A stretch of DNA of 64,000 nt from an uncultured Eubacteriales bacterium. GTDB taxonomy: Bacteria > Bacillota > Clostridia > Lachnospirales > Cellulosilyticaceae. The DNA is taken from positions 124,001 to 188,000 of the forward strand of contig URVM01000003.1 in the NCBI GenBank assembly GCA_900551325.1. Direction: 5' to 3'. Positions within the stretch are counted from its first letter, which is position 1. Every line of letters starts with the position of its first letter. A program made the position numbers and the translations under genes. The notes under the pieces are model-generated. The model was not told the DNA's origin. It saw nothing but the letters and a program-made list of their open reading frames with translations, and made no database searches. Below are positions 15,872-26,288 of this stretch, piece after piece.

Positions 15872-16551
15872 TCTAAAGCCTCCTCTATCAGCTTATTTGC
15901 CTCCATAAGCTCCTTAATACGTGCTTCACTTTGTTCACCTTCAACATCCTCAAGCTTAGCTATAATATCTTTATAACCCTTACTCTTATAAGTAAGCCAG
16001 CTTCTATATAAAGGTGAACTTTCCTCTAAAAGGTACTTCCCATACTCATAATAAACCACTTCATCATAGCTTTCTACACCTGGTGTAGCAACTATAATGG
16101 TATAGTATTTACCATCCTCTTCTAAGAATATCTCTTTTTCTATTCTAAAGCCAATTTGGTGTACATATCTTCTGATCTCTGGAATATTATTTTGAGGTTG
16201 TAATATAAGCCTTTTCATAGTTTTTACTAGTTCTAAGTCTTTTTCTAAAATATCATGTACCAAATAGCCACCCATTCCAGCAATAACTACAACTTCCATT
16301 TCATCTTCTTTTGAAACAGTTTGTAAGCCACTACCTTGTCTAAGTTCTATATTTGTTAAATTATATTTACCCATATTACGCTTAGCGCTTTCAAGGGGTC
16401 CTTTATTAATATCACTTGCAATACACTGTCCCATTGGTTGATGAAGATTTAAATATATAGGAATGTACCCATGGTCTGTTCCCACATCTACTAATCTGCA
16501 TCCTTCTGGTACTAAGTCTGCAATGGTTTTTAATCTTTTTGATAATTGCAC
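15859..16551 (-). CDS. trmK: tRNA (adenine22-N1)-methyltransferase TrmK
   Basis: A 230-residue SAM-dependent methyltransferase that makes m1A22 in bacterial tRNAs. The SAM motif LVDVGTDHGYIPIYL is at about residues 20-34. The family's IAGMGGYLVHDIL follows at 90-102, then LILQPQNNIPEIRRYV and EKEIFLEEDGKYY, and a C-terminal helical extension (residues 170-230). The location just after rpoD matches the Bacillus yqfN (trmK) locus. It is translationally coupled to the following nif3 gene through a 13-base overlap. Nothing looks degraded. Confidence 0.92.
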   Translation of the reverse strand: MQLSKRLKTIADLVPEGCRLVDVGTDHGYIPIYLNLHQPMGQCIASDINKGPLESAKRNMGKYNLTNIELRQGSGLQTVSKEDEMEVVVIAGMGGYLVHDILEKDLELVKTMKRLILQPQNNIPEIRRYVHQIGFRIEKEIFLEEDGKYYTIIVATPGVESYDEVVYYEYGKYLLEESSPLYRSWLTYKSKGYKDIIAKLEDVEGEQSEARIKELMEANKLIEEALECMH

Positions 16552-16612
16552 AGTTACACCTCTTTTAGCTCATTATTTTGTCAGTATAAAGTAGAAATAG
16601 AAGCCAAGGCTC

Positions 16613-17692
16613 CTATTCTAGGTAATCTTTTAATTTTTTACTACGACTTGGATGACGTAATTTGCGTAAAGCTTTCGCTTCTATTTGACGAATACGCTCC
16701 CTTGTTACACTAAATTCTTTTCCTACTTCTTCAAGGGTACGTGCTTTACCATCATCTAATCCAAAGCGTAATCTTAGCACTTTTTGTTCTCTTTCAGTAA
16801 GCGTATCTAATACTTCTATAAGTTGTTCTTTCAAAAGAGTAAAGGCTGCTGCTTCTGATGGTACGAGTACATTCTCATCTGGAATAAAGTCTCCTAAATG
16901 GCTATCTTCTTCTTCACCTATTGGTGTTTCTAAAGAAACAGGCTCTTGGGAGATTTTCATAATATCACGTACTTTATCTACTGGCATATCCATAAGCTCT
17001 GCTATTTCTTCTGGTTGTGGATCACGCCCTAATTCCTGAATAAGTTGTCTTGAGATACGCATAAGTCTATTAATTGTCTCTACCATATGTACTGGAATGC
17101 GGATCGTACGTGCTTGATCCGCAATGGCTCTTGTAATAGCTTGCCTAATCCACCAAGTTGCATAAGTACTAAACTTATACCCCTTAGTATAATCAAATTT
17201 TTCAACAGCCTTTATAAGACCTAAGTTACCTTCTTGAATTAAGTCCAAAAATAGCATACCACGTCCTACATATCTTTTAGCAATACTTACAACTAATCTT
17301 AAGTTAGCTTCTGCCAACTTTCTTTTAGCTTCTTCATCACCTTGTTCCATTCTTTTAGCTAGAACAATTTCTTCATCTGCTGATAAAAGAGGCACTTTGC
17401 CTATTTCCTTCAAGTACATTCGCACAGGGTCATCCATACTAATGCCTTCTGGTAGGGAAAAATCTATCTTAACTTCTTCATCTAGCTCACTTAAATTACC
17501 TAATACTTCTATATTATGAGCCTCCAAATATTCATAAATCATTTCAATATGGTTAGGCTCTAGTTCTAAATCTCCAAAAACCTCTGCTATATCTGTTTGT
17601 TCTAAAACATCTTTCTTGTCTTTCGCGAGAGTAAGTAATTGACTAAGTCGTGATTTTAAAGCTAACTTTTGCTCTGTATCCTCTTTCACCAT
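16613..17692 (-). CDS. rpoD: RNA polymerase primary sigma factor SigA/RpoD
   Basis: The housekeeping sigma factor, 359 residues from the chosen start. It contains region 1.2 ([18 protein letters not shown]), the region 2 core-binding and -10-melting block ([18 protein letters not shown] and [14 protein letters not shown]), region 3, and the region 4.2 helix-turn-helix [18 protein letters not shown] longer frame begins at 17728 inside dnaG. The ATG at 17692 is preferred because AAAGGA precedes it by 8 bases and the upstream ATG has none. The short region 1.1 is normal for Firmicutes. It lies in the dnaG-rpoD operon, and near-consensus -35/-10 sites in this window fit its known specificity. Confidence 0.96.
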   Translation of the reverse strand: MVKEDTEQKLALKSRLSQLLTLAKDKKDVLEQTDIAEVFGDLELEPNHIEMIYEYLEAHNIEVLGNLSELDEEVKIDFSLPEGISMDDPVRMYLKEIGKVPLLSADEEIVLAKRMEQGDEEAKRKLAEANLRLVVSIAKRYVGRGMLFLDLIQEGNLGLIKAVEKFDYTKGYKFSTYATWWIRQAITRAIADQARTIRIPVHMVETINRLMRISRQLIQELGRDPQPEEIAELMDMPVDKVRDIMKISQEPVSLETPIGEEEDSHLGDFIPDENVLVPSEAAAFTLLKEQLIEVLDTLTEREQKVLRLRFGLDDGKARTLEEVGKEFSVTRERIRQIEAKALRKLRHPSRSKKLKDYLE

Positions 17693-17720
17693 GGGTTCAT
17701 CCTTTCTCCTGTCTACTATT

Positions 17721-19481
17721 CTAACCATTTATAAAATCAATATGCAGTTTATCTAATGCCTTCTTTTTCATTAAAAGGTCTTGAACTTCTTTTATATCCG
17801 TTGTGCTTTTAAGACGCTTCTCAATATAATTACTATTAAGCCTTTTAACGGTTTCAATAAGCATTTTATGCATTAAGTCATCTTCATTATATCTGGTATC
17901 TTTTTTCATAAAGACGGTAGAAATAATCTTTTGTTCCTTAATATCTGTATAATGGGTATTAAAGTAAGCAGTATCCACTTCTCTGCCTTCTTCACGTGCT
18001 GTAAGTACTGCTTTTGCAAGGTCAGCAATTAAACCTTCTTCAAAAAGTTCAGTACTTACATAAGGTGCTACATAATTATACACTTTAGGATAATTATACA
18101 AAGTACAAAGAAACTCTAGTTGCATTGGAATGGTTCCTGTTCCTAGCTGTTCCTTCACCTGTGGTATTTGCTTAACGGGTATGTTTTGCTTTGCCACATA
18201 GTATTTTTTGATTTCGGCTTCTAAAGCATCTAAACTTACTTGATACTTGCTGGCTATTTCTTTTGTATAAATATTTTGCTCTATAGTACTTTCTAGGTTA
18301 GCTACAAGCTTTGCAATTTCTTGTAAAAACTTTACCTTTTCATCTGGCAAATCTAAGTGGTACTGGTTTTCAATTTCTTTAATCCTAAACCATACGTGAC
18401 TCTCGGCATTATCTAGAAGCTTTCTCATCTCCTCAGCTCCATGTTTTTTGAGAAACTCATCTGGGTCTTTACTTCCTTCAAGTTGAAGTACTTTAACTTG
18501 AATACCATGTCCTCTTAGTATAGGAATAGCACGTAGTGCTGCTTTTTTTCCTGCTCCATCACTATCGTATAAAATAACAACCTGATCTACATAGCGTTTA
18601 ATAAGCTTTGCATGACCATCTGTAAAGGCTGTTCCTAATGAAGCTACCGTTTGTGTAAAGCCTGCCACATGCATGGCAATAACGTCCATATAGCCTTCAA
18701 CTAAAATAAAGTATGGATATTTGTCTTGTCTTGCAATATGAAGCCCATATAAAGTATGACTTTTATCAAACAATAAGCTTTCAGGGGAGTTTAAATATTT
18801 AGGCTGTCCTTCTCCAAGAATACGTCCGCCAAAGGCTACTACCTTTTTATTTACATTAAAAATAGGAAACATCACTCGGTCAGAGAAACGGTCAAAAACA
18901 ACACCTTTAGACTTGCTTCTAATGAAAAGCCCACTTTCAATTAAATCTTCATCCTCATATCCTTCATGTTTCATCATACGATAAAAATGGGTATAATCTG
19001 CTGGGGCATAACCTAGACCAAATTGCTTAATCACTTCTTGATTAATCCCTCTATTTCTAAAATAAGTTAAAGCATGTTCGTTTTCTTTTTGATGCAAACT
19101 ATAATAGTAATATCTTGCAGCCTTTTTATAAATTTCAAGAAAAAGCGCCTTTTTATTCACTTTCCCACTATTGTCATATTGACTTTCCATACTCTCTAAA
19201 TCAATATGAGCTTTTTCTGCTAATAATTGTATTGCTTCAGGAAAAGTCATATTTTCCTTCTCCATGACAAATGTAAAAACATTTCCTCCTGCACCACATC
19301 CAAAGCAATAATACATTTGTTTATCATCACTTACAGAAAAAGACGGTGTTTTTTCGTTATGAAAAGGGCATAGCCCTAAATGAGAGCTTCCCTTTTTTGT
19401 TAAGGCAGTATATTCGGAAATGATAGACACTATATCACTCTGTTCCCTGATTCTTTCAATAATCTCGTCAGAATAATACAT
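17721..19481 (-). CDS. dnaG: DNA primase DnaG
   Basis: The chromosomal replication primase, 586 residues. The N-terminal zinc-binding domain has C38/H41 in [11 protein letters not shown] and C59/C62 in [10 protein letters not shown]. The RNA polymerase core includes a Toprim fold with LVEGYMDV (about 253-260) and the acidic motif LYDSDGAGK (about 300). The C-terminal 150 residues are the helical helicase-interacting domain. The start follows GAGGAAG. It is upstream of rpoD, as in the classic macromolecular-synthesis operon. Comparison with the primase-helicase at 4457 shows the latter shares only CHC2 and Toprim and is an element gene. Confidence 0.96.
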   Translation of the reverse strand: MYYSDEIIERIREQSDIVSIISEYTALTKKGSSHLGLCPFHNEKTPSFSVSDDKQMYYCFGCGAGGNVFTFVMEKENMTFPEAIQLLAEKAHIDLESMESQYDNSGKVNKKALFLEIYKKAARYYYYSLHQKENEHALTYFRNRGINQEVIKQFGLGYAPADYTHFYRMMKHEGYEDEDLIESGLFIRSKSKGVVFDRFSDRVMFPIFNVNKKVVAFGGRILGEGQPKYLNSPESLLFDKSHTLYGLHIARQDKYPYFILVEGYMDVIAMHVAGFTQTVASLGTAFTDGHAKLIKRYVDQVVILYDSDGAGKKAALRAIPILRGHGIQVKVLQLEGSKDPDEFLKKHGAEEMRKLLDNAESHVWFRIKEIENQYHLDLPDEKVKFLQEIAKLVANLESTIEQNIYTKEIASKYQVSLDALEAEIKKYYVAKQNIPVKQIPQVKEQLGTGTIPMQLEFLCTLYNYPKVYNYVAPYVSTELFEEGLIADLAKAVLTAREEGREVDTAYFNTHYTDIKEQKIISTVFMKKDTRYNEDDLMHKMLIETVKRLNSNYIEKRLKSTTDIKEVQDLLMKKKALDKLHIDFING

Positions 19482-19507
19482 CTAACTTCCTCTTTTCTTT
19501 TTAGTCT

Positions 19508-20515
19508 TTAATAAATATTCCATGAAGTTGGGAAAAATAACTCACAATAAGCATTAAGTGCATATCGATCTGTCATGCCTGCAATATAATCACAAACAAC
19601 CTTTTCTTTTTCTTCCCCTTCTTCTAATTCTTTTAAGTAGTTTTGTGGTAGTTTTTCAGGTTTATCCATATAATATTCGTAAAGTTGTCTTACCACATGC
19701 TTAGCCTTCTCTTCTTGCTCTTTAGCTACTGAGCCTACGTAAACCTTCTTGAATAAAAAACTACGCATTTCTTTAAAAGCAACAGCTACTTCATCACTCA
19801 TTTTAATATATGGATTCCCAAAACTGGTTTTAATAATATCTGTAATTAAGGTATGAATACGTTTTGAAGAACTCTCACCTAAAATTTTTAGATGTTCTTG
19901 AGGTAAGTCACTTGTTTCAAGGACCTTACCACGTATTGCATCATCTATATCATGATTCACATAAGCTATTTTATCTGCAATCTGAACGATTTTCCCTTCT
20001 AAAGTTGAGGGATTTCCCTTTGTTTGATGGTTTAAGATGCCATCTCTAACTTCCCAAGTAAGGTTAAGTCCCTTACCTCTATTTTCAATATACTCAACTA
20101 CTCTTAAACTTTGTTCATTATGCCAAAAGCCTTGATTAGTTAGTTCTTGTAAGACAAACTCTCCTGTATGGCCAAAAGGTGTGTGTCCAAGATCATGTCC
20201 TAAAGCAATAGCTTCTACTAAATCTTCATTGAGTTTAAGAGCCCTTGCTAGTGTTCTTGAAATTTGTGCAACCTCCAAAGTATGTGTAAGTCTCGTTCTA
20301 TAGTGATCGCCTTCAGGTGAAATAAAAACTTGTGTCTTATGTGCCAGTCTTCTAAATGCTTTACTATGCAAAATACGATCCCTGTCTCTTTGGAAAGCAG
20401 TTCGTACTTCACATTCTTCTTCTTGCCTTACTCTTCCTTTTGAGTATAGGGCTTTAGCACTAAAAGTTTGTAAATGTTCTAGTTCTAATTGTTCTTGAAT
20501 ATGTCTTTGGCACAT
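19508..20515 (-). CDS. dgt: dGTP triphosphohydrolase-like HD protein
   Basis: A 335-residue protein of the Dgt family, which hydrolyses dGTP (or other dNTPs in activated homologues) to the nucleoside and triphosphate. The HD metal motif is complete: HTLEVAQISRTLAR, then GHDLGHTPFGHTGE, with the Asp later in ADKIAYVNHDIDDA. The N-terminal RTAFQRDRDRILHSKAFRRLAHKTQVF is the family nucleotide-binding region. It lies 26 bases upstream of dnaG, forming a dgt-dnaG-rpoD operon common in clostridia. The start has an ideal AAGGAGG. The length is that of the short type-2 family rather than enterobacterial Dgt. Confidence 0.93.
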   Translation of the reverse strand: MCQRHIQEQLELEHLQTFSAKALYSKGRVRQEEECEVRTAFQRDRDRILHSKAFRRLAHKTQVFISPEGDHYRTRLTHTLEVAQISRTLARALKLNEDLVEAIALGHDLGHTPFGHTGEFVLQELTNQGFWHNEQSLRVVEYIENRGKGLNLTWEVRDGILNHQTKGNPSTLEGKIVQIADKIAYVNHDIDDAIRGKVLETSDLPQEHLKILGESSSKRIHTLITDIIKTSFGNPYIKMSDEVAVAFKEMRSFLFKKVYVGSVAKEQEEKAKHVVRQLYEYYMDKPEKLPQNYLKELEEGEEKEKVVCDYIAGMTDRYALNAYCELFFPTSWNIY

Positions 20516-20808
20516 TTTTTACACCTCCTTGCACACTATAATTATACGACACAAATAACTTATTTCCTTCTTTTTTGTTTATATTCCTTGACAAACACAA
20601 AAAATAGTGATTTATAAACAAATTCTAAATCTATCCTTATAATTATTTGTACATAAGTACAATAAATATATACCTCATTATTTGATCTTATTATTTCAAA
20701 TAGTATTACCTATAATTCATATACTCTTTCATTTTACTTCCTTAAAATATGAAAAAGCGTAAGGTGCTTTCACCCTACGCTTTTTTATGTATTTTATTTA
20801 ACTATTTA
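20516..20808. other. Intergenic region dgt-ppdK
   Basis: Very AT-rich. It contains the dgt promoter area and, at its right end, the ppdK terminator. I see no gene or RNA in the middle. Confidence 0.5.
20752..20786 (-). terminator. ppdK intrinsic terminator
   Basis: AGCGTAGGGTG pairs with CACCTTACGCT (one bulge) around a four-base loop, with T-runs on both sides. It is placed 23 bases after the ppdK stop. Confidence 0.85.
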
Positions 20809-23433
20809 TTATTTGTTTTTAAGTGCTGCTTGAGCTGCTGCTAAGCGTGCAATTGGTACGCGGAATGGAGAACATGATACATAGTTAAGACCTACTTGGT
20901 GACAGAACTCAATAGATGATGGGTCTCCGCCGTGCTCACCACAAATACCAAGTTTAATGTCACTACGTGTGCTACGTCCTTTTTGGGCTGCCATTTGTAC
21001 AAGTGCACCTACACCAGTTTGGTCAAGTCTTGCAAATGGATCTGTTTCATAAATACCTTTTGTATAGTAATCTTCTAAGAATTTACCAGCATCATCACGT
21101 GAGAAGCCGAATGTCATTTGTGTTAAATCGTTTGTACCAAATGAGAAGAAGTCCGCTTCTTTAGCAATTTCATCAGCTGTTACGCAAGCACGTGGGATTT
21201 CAATCATTGTACCTACATGGTAATCAAGAGTTGTTCCAGCTGCTTCAATAGCTTTATTTGCTGCTTCTACTACGATTTCTTTAACGTATTTCAATTCTTT
21301 TACTTCTCCAACAAGTGGAATCATAATTTCAGGTACAATATTGTAACCCTTTTCAGCTTTTACTTGTAACGCTGCTTCAATAATAGCACGTGCTTGCATC
21401 TCGGCAATTTCTGGATAAGAAACAGCTAGACGACATCCACGATGTCCCATCATTGGGTTAAATTCATGAAGTGATTCAATAGTAGCTTTAAGCTCTACAA
21501 ATTCAATACCCATTTCAGCTGCAAGCTCTTTAATTTCTTCATCTGTATGAGGTAAGAACTCATGTAGTGGTGGGTCAAGAAGACGTACTGTTACTGGTCT
21601 TTCTTCCATTGCTTCGTAAATACCTACGAAATCACCTTTTTGAAGTGGAAGAAGTGCATCAAGTGCTTCTCTTCTTTCTGCTTCTGTTTTAGCAACAATC
21701 ATTTTACGTACTTTCATAATACGATCTTCTTCAAAGAACATATGCTCTGTACGGCAAAGACCAATACCTTCAGCACCAAATCTTACTGCATTTTTAGCAT
21801 CTTTTGGTGAGTCAGCATTTGTACGTACTTTAAGTGTACGATGTTTATCTGCCCAAGCCATAAATGTTTCAAAATCACCTGTGATTTCTGGCTCTACAGT
21901 TCCTACTTTTTCACCGTAAATATTACCTGTTGATCCATCTAATGAAATATAGTCTCCTTCATTAAATGTGATGCCACCAAGTGTAAATGTTTTAGCTTCT
22001 TCATCAATTTTGATTTCACCACAACCAGATACACAGCATGTACCCATACCACGTGCAACTACTGCTGCGTGTGATGTCATACCACCACGTACAGTTAAAA
22101 TACCTTTTGAAGCAACCATACCTTCAATATCTTCTGGTGATGTTTCAAGGCGAACTAAGATAACATCTTCTCCTCTTTCTCCAGCAGCTTTCGCATCATC
22201 TGCTGAGAAATATACTTTACCTGTTGCAGCTCCTGGTGATGCTGGAAGTGCTTTACCAATTGCTTTAGCTGCTTTAAGAGCTTTTGGATCAAACATTGGA
22301 TGAAGTAATTGATCAAGTTGTTTTGGATCTACACGAAGTACTGCTTCTTCTTCTGTAATCTGACCTTCTTCTACTAAGTCTACAGCAATTTTTAAAGCTG
22401 CTGCTGCTGTTCTTTTACCATTACGTGTTTGTAAGAAATAAAGTTTACCATCTTCAACCGTAAACTCCATATCTTGCATATCATGGAAGTGGTTTTCAAG
22501 TTTATTAGAGATTTCCATAAACTCTTTATATACTTCTGGCATATCTTCTTCAAGATGAGAAATATGGTTTGGTGTTCTAATACCAGCAACAACGTCTTCA
22601 CCTTGAGCATTAATTAAATATTCTCCGTAAATAGCATTTTCCCCAGTAGATGGGTTTCTTGTAAAGGCAACACCTGTTCCAGATGTATCTCCCATATTAC
22701 CAAATACCATCATTTGCACGTTTACTGCTGTTCCCCAACTAGCAGAGTAGTCATGCATTCTTCTATATACAATAGCACGTGGGTTCATCCATGAACGGAA
22801 TACTGCTTTAATAGATTCCATTAATTGTACTTCAGGATCTTGTGGGAACTCTGTTCCTTTAACTTCTTGATATAAAGCTTTAAATCTAGTTACCATTTCT
22901 TTTAAATCATTTGCATTAAGTTCCGTATCTAACTCAACGCCTTTTTCTTCTTTCATTTCATCAATAATTTTTTCAAAACGTGGTTTTGGAATTTCCATTA
23001 CTACGTCTGAGAACATTTGAATGAAACGGCGGTAAGAGTCATAAGCAAATCTTTCGTTACCTGTTTTGTTTGCAAGACCAACAACAGCTTCGTCATTAAG
23101 ACCTAAGTTAAGAACTGTGTCCATCATACCTGGCATAGATACTCTTGCACCTGAACGAATAGATACTAAAAGCGGGTTAAGGTTATCACCAAATTTTTTG
23201 CCTGAGATTTCTTCTAGTTGAGTTAAAGCTTCTTTAATTTGAGTCTGGATTTCATCTGATAGAGTTTGCTCATTATTGTAGTATTCTGTACAAGCTTCAG
23301 TCGTAACAATAAATCCTTGAGGAATTGGTAAACCTAATTGTGTCATTTCAGCAAGGTTTGCACCTTTACCTCCGAGAAGGTTCTTATCTTTTCCATTTCC
23401 TTCTTTAAACATATATACCCATTTTTGGCTCAT
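20809..23433 (-). CDS. ppdK: Pyruvate, phosphate dikinase
   Basis: An 874-residue enzyme interconverting pyruvate + ATP + Pi and phosphoenolpyruvate + AMP + PPi; in clostridia it commonly serves PPi-linked glycolysis or gluconeogenesis. The N-terminal ATP-grasp domain begins LLGGKGANLAEMTQLGLPIP and includes GMMDTVLNLG. The central swivelling domain has the phosphohistidine site GGMTSHAAVVARGMGTCC, near residue 455. The C-terminal PEP/pyruvate barrel carries GIEFV...MMGHRGCRLA and the proton-donor Cys in GICGEHGGD. The length is full. The start has AGGAGGG. It is a single-gene unit with a terminator and an upstream imperfect palindrome. Confidence 0.96.
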   Translation of the reverse strand: MSQKWVYMFKEGNGKDKNLLGGKGANLAEMTQLGLPIPQGFIVTTEACTEYYNNEQTLSDEIQTQIKEALTQLEEISGKKFGDNLNPLLVSIRSGARVSMPGMMDTVLNLGLNDEAVVGLANKTGNERFAYDSYRRFIQMFSDVVMEIPKPRFEKIIDEMKEEKGVELDTELNANDLKEMVTRFKALYQEVKGTEFPQDPEVQLMESIKAVFRSWMNPRAIVYRRMHDYSASWGTAVNVQMMVFGNMGDTSGTGVAFTRNPSTGENAIYGEYLINAQGEDVVAGIRTPNHISHLEEDMPEVYKEFMEISNKLENHFHDMQDMEFTVEDGKLYFLQTRNGKRTAAAALKIAVDLVEEGQITEEEAVLRVDPKQLDQLLHPMFDPKALKAAKAIGKALPASPGAATGKVYFSADDAKAAGERGEDVILVRLETSPEDIEGMVASKGILTVRGGMTSHAAVVARGMGTCCVSGCGEIKIDEEAKTFTLGGITFNEGDYISLDGSTGNIYGEKVGTVEPEITGDFETFMAWADKHRTLKVRTNADSPKDAKNAVRFGAEGIGLCRTEHMFFEEDRIMKVRKMIVAKTEAERREALDALLPLQKGDFVGIYEAMEERPVTVRLLDPPLHEFLPHTDEEIKELAAEMGIEFVELKATIESLHEFNPMMGHRGCRLAVSYPEIAEMQARAIIEAALQVKAEKGYNIVPEIMIPLVGEVKELKYVKEIVVEAANKAIEAAGTTLDYHVGTMIEIPRACVTADEIAKEADFFSFGTNDLTQMTFGFSRDDAGKFLEDYYTKGIYETDPFARLDQTGVGALVQMAAQKGRSTRSDIKLGICGEHGGDPSSIEFCHQVGLNYVSCSPFRVPIARLAAAQAALKNK

Positions 23434-23803
23434 GTATATACCCTCCTAGATTTTTTCTTTGAAATTGTTATAACTATTTTGCGACGAATAGTAAATAACT
23501 GTTTTTTCTCATTTCGTTATTATTATACCATAAATTATTTATTTTTAAATAGTATTTTAATATTTTCTATTCAATTTTGTTTTTTCGCTACTTTATCTAT
23601 AAATAAAATCTTTTTTTATGTATATTCAACTATATAATACATTATATTATTTTATATTTTACTATAATCACTAATAATGCGCTTTTTGCTTATTTTTTTT
23701 AAATATTTTTAAATTAATATTAAGAATAAATATTAATTATTATAAATTAAAATTAATATTTCAAAATATATACCACTACCTATTCAGGCCTATAAAAATA
23801 GAA
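23434..23803. other. AT-rich leader/intergenic region upstream of ppdK
   Basis: About 370 bases of extreme AT content, with no credible gene. Near ppdK, ACTATT (23473-23478) and AATAGT (23487-23492), with extended flanking complementarity, form an imperfect palindrome about 50 bases before the start. It could be an operator or a leader hairpin. The rest shows only A/T runs. Confidence 0.45.
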
Positions 23804-23846
23804 AAAGGGTTATAAAACTAGCAATCTAGTTTTATAACCCTTTAAA
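23804..23846 (-). terminator. glyS intrinsic terminator
   Basis: A perfect 18-bp stem with a CAAT/ATTG loop, followed by TTTTTC on the minus strand, 11 bases beyond the glyS stop. Confidence 0.88.
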
Positions 23847-23856
23847 TTCTTATTAA

Positions 23857-25242
23857 TTAAAATTCCATTTTACCTTCAATGTATTTTACTAAATCAGCAA
23901 TAGCTACACGTTCTTGTTGCATTGTGTCACGATCTCTTACTGTTACCATTTGGTCTTCTTTAGAATCAAAGTCAAAAGTAATACAGAAAGGTGTACCAAT
24001 TTCGTCTTGTCTTCTATAACGTTTACCAATTGAACCACTTTCATCATATTCTACATTAAAATGTTTAAGTAATGTATGGTAAACAGCAGTTGCTTCTTCT
24101 GATAATTTCTTAGAAAGTGGTAAAATAGCTGCTTTTACTGGTGCAAGTGCAGGATGGAATCTAAATACTGTACGTGTGTCTCCATCTTCTAATGTTTCTT
24201 CATCATAAGCTTCACAAAGGAAAGCAAGTGTTACACGGTCAGCACCAAGTGATGGTTCAATACAGTATGGTACGTATTTCTCATTTGTTGTTTGATCAAA
24301 GTAAAGCATCTCTTCACCAGAGTGTGTACTATGTTGTTTAAGGTCATAGTCTGTACGAGAAGCAATACCCCAAAGTTCACCCCAACCAAATGGGAATAAG
24401 AACTCAATGTCTGAAGTTGCATTACTATAGTGTGAAAGCTCTTCCGGTGAGTGATCACGCATACGCATATGCTCTGGTTTTACACCTAAATTTAAAATCC
24501 AGTCTTTACAGAAATTTTTCCAGTAATCAAACCATTCAAGTTCTGTACCTGGTTTACAGAAGAATTCAAGTTCCATTTGTTCAAATTCACGTGTTCTAAA
24601 GATGAAGTTACCTGGTGTAATTTCATTTCTAAAAGATTTACCAATTTGACCAATACCAAATGGAATTTTCTTTCTACTTGTACGTTGTACGTTTTTAAAG
24701 TTAACGAAAATACCTTGTGCTGTTTCTGGTCTTAAGTATACAGTGTTTTTAGAGTCTTCTGTTACACCTTGGAAAGTTTTAAACATAAGGTTAAACTGTC
24801 TAATGTCTGTAAAGTCATGAGCACCACATGTTGGACATGGAATTTGATTTTCAGCAATAAATTGTTGCATTTGTTCATTTGACCAACCATCTACAACAAG
24901 GTCTTCACCTTTTTCATGCATGAAATCTTCAATGATTTTATCTGAACGGAAACGTTCTTTACATGCTTTACAGTCCATAAGTGGATCACTAAAGCCACCT
25001 ACGTGTCCTGAAGCTACCCATACTTGAGGGTTCATTAAAATAGCACAATCTACACCTACGTTATATGCACTTTCTTGAATGAATTTTTTCCACCAAGCTT
25101 TTTTTACGTTGTTTTTAAGTTCAACACCTAATGGGCCGTAGTCCCAAGTGTTAGCAAGACCACCATAAATTTCTGAACCTGGATATACAAATCCTCTAGA
25201 TTTTGCAACAGCAACAACTTGTTGCATTGATTTTTCTTCCAT
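23857..25242 (-). CDS. glyS: Glycyl-tRNA synthetase (single-chain alpha2 type)
   Basis: A 461-residue class II aminoacyl-tRNA synthetase charging tRNA-Gly. It shows the N-terminal motif 1 region [24 protein letters not shown], motif 2 [30 protein letters not shown], motif 3 [14 protein letters not shown], and a C-terminal anticodon-binding domain. A Cys cluster ([17 protein letters not shown]) forms the insertion zinc site. The open frame extends upstream to 25371, but those codons are the T-box leader. The ATG at 25242 follows TTAGGAGG. It is the archaeal/eukaryote-like GlyRS rather than glyQS. Expression is controlled by the glycine T-box directly upstream. Confidence 0.95.
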   Translation of the reverse strand: MEEKSMQQVVAVAKSRGFVYPGSEIYGGLANTWDYGPLGVELKNNVKKAWWKKFIQESAYNVGVDCAILMNPQVWVASGHVGGFSDPLMDCKACKERFRSDKIIEDFMHEKGEDLVVDGWSNEQMQQFIAENQIPCPTCGAHDFTDIRQFNLMFKTFQGVTEDSKNTVYLRPETAQGIFVNFKNVQRTSRKKIPFGIGQIGKSFRNEITPGNFIFRTREFEQMELEFFCKPGTELEWFDYWKNFCKDWILNLGVKPEHMRMRDHSPEELSHYSNATSDIEFLFPFGWGELWGIASRTDYDLKQHSTHSGEEMLYFDQTTNEKYVPYCIEPSLGADRVTLAFLCEAYDEETLEDGDTRTVFRFHPALAPVKAAILPLSKKLSEEATAVYHTLLKHFNVEYDESGSIGKRYRRQDEIGTPFCITFDFDSKEDQMVTVRDRDTMQQERVAIADLVKYIEGKMEF

Positions 25243-25254
25243 AATATAACCTCC

Positions 25255-25462
25255 TAATAATAAAATAAAAAAACCTTCCGTCTCTTGCCTTAAGCAAGGG
25301 ACGAAAGGTAACTTCCGCGGTTCCACCCTAATTGGATAATAATTTATCCCACTTTCATGCATTTGCTCCAAAGCGCCTTCGTAAACGAATCTTGTAACTG
25401 GCTTCCACCCTCCCAGTCTCGCTAAAACGTCCTCTATTTACTACTCCTCTTTATCATCGCAA
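25255..25462 (-). promoter_or_regulatory. T-box riboswitch, glycine
   Basis: A leader that senses uncharged tRNA-Gly and antiterminates glyS. The T-box core AGGGTGGAACCGCGG (minus strand, 25315-25329) is exact. Stem I carries the AGTA motif near 25444 and the apical GGGTGGAAGCC. GGC at 25375-25377, in ACGAAGGCGCTTTGGAGC, sits where known glycine T-boxes have their specifier. A terminator hairpin (25273-25309) with a seven-T run follows, giving the usual terminator/antiterminator choice. Confidence 0.95.
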
Positions 25463-25511
25463 ATATAAATATACATTTATGACTATAATGTATCAAAAAG
25501 CCACATAGGTG

Positions 25512-26288
25512 TCAAGACTCATTATTTATAACTAAGTGAATAATTGGTTCTTCTACAGGTTGTATAACTTGTATATTTTCTTCTCCACCAAGCTGACTAC
25601 TAAGCTTTTGTTTAAAATCTTCTTTAGAATTTGGCTCTAGAACAAAGTGTACTACACCAGATTCTTCCCAAGTATTAAAATTTATAGTCTCTTCTTCACA
25701 ATAACTTATAATAAAGGTCTTTAAAGCCTCTAAATCATTGGTATTTATAGTCCACTCTTCTTCTAAAGGCGCAACTTCTTGCTCTACTCCCATTTTCATT
25801 TGATCACTAGTCACTTGTGGCATACTTCTAGCTACAGCTGGTTGCTCGGCGTTTGGTGTGGCACTATCTTCTACAGGCAATGACATAGGTGCTGCCTCTG
25901 GTACCATATTATTCATGGATCTAGTCATAGGTTCAACTTGCCCTGTTTGATTTTTTAGATAGGGTCCTATAATAAAAGCAATAAAAATTGCTGCTACAAG
26001 CCCTGATGCATAAGGTATAAAGTAATATGGCTTTTTATTTTTCTTTTCTACTTTTGGTTTGATGACCTCTTCTTTCATTAAACGCTCATGAAGCTGTACA
26101 TGAAAACCTTCTGGTAGTTCTTCATCTTCTAATTCATTTAAACAACTCATCATGTATTGTAGCTTTTGTAATGCTTCTTTACATGTAGGGCAAATGTTAA
26201 GATGTGCTTCTAGTTCTAATTTTTCGTCATCTGATAAGGCATCATCTAAATAAGGGGATAATAATTCTTCATAATGTTCACAGTTCAT
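25512..26288 (-). CDS. Anti-sigma factor with zinc-finger (zf-HC2) domain
   Basis: A 258-residue single-pass membrane protein. The N-terminal 45 residues are an anti-sigma zinc-binding domain with the HxxxCxxC motif in HLNICPTCKEAL. A transmembrane helix lies near 90-108 (GLVAAIFIAFIIGPYL). The extracytoplasmic part (110-258) is rich in Pro, Glu and Met, ending in a small alpha/beta domain. It overlaps the upstream ECF sigma gene by 4 bases, the usual arrangement of a sigma and its inhibitor. It should hold the sigma factor at the membrane until an envelope signal releases it. The signal and regulon cannot be inferred here. Confidence 0.85.
   Translation of the reverse strand: MNCEHYEELLSPYLDDALSDDEKLELEAHLNICPTCKEALQKLQYMMSCLNELEDEELPEGFHVQLHERLMKEEVIKPKVEKKNKKPYYFIPYASGLVAAIFIAFIIGPYLKNQTGQVEPMTRSMNNMVPEAAPMSLPVEDSATPNAEQPAVARSMPQVTSDQMKMGVEQEVAPLEEEWTINTNDLEALKTFIISYCEEETINFNTWEESGVVHFVLEPNSKEDFKQKLSSQLGGEENIQVIQPVEEPIIHLVINNES

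Noticed and set aside
22392..22610. Overlapping frame within ppdK
   Set aside because: Lies wholly inside ppdK in another frame and has no start signal.
25242..25371. Longer N-terminus for glycyl-tRNA synthetase
   Set aside because: These codons overlap the T-box core and its terminator; the ATG at 25242 has the ribosome site and matches family start.
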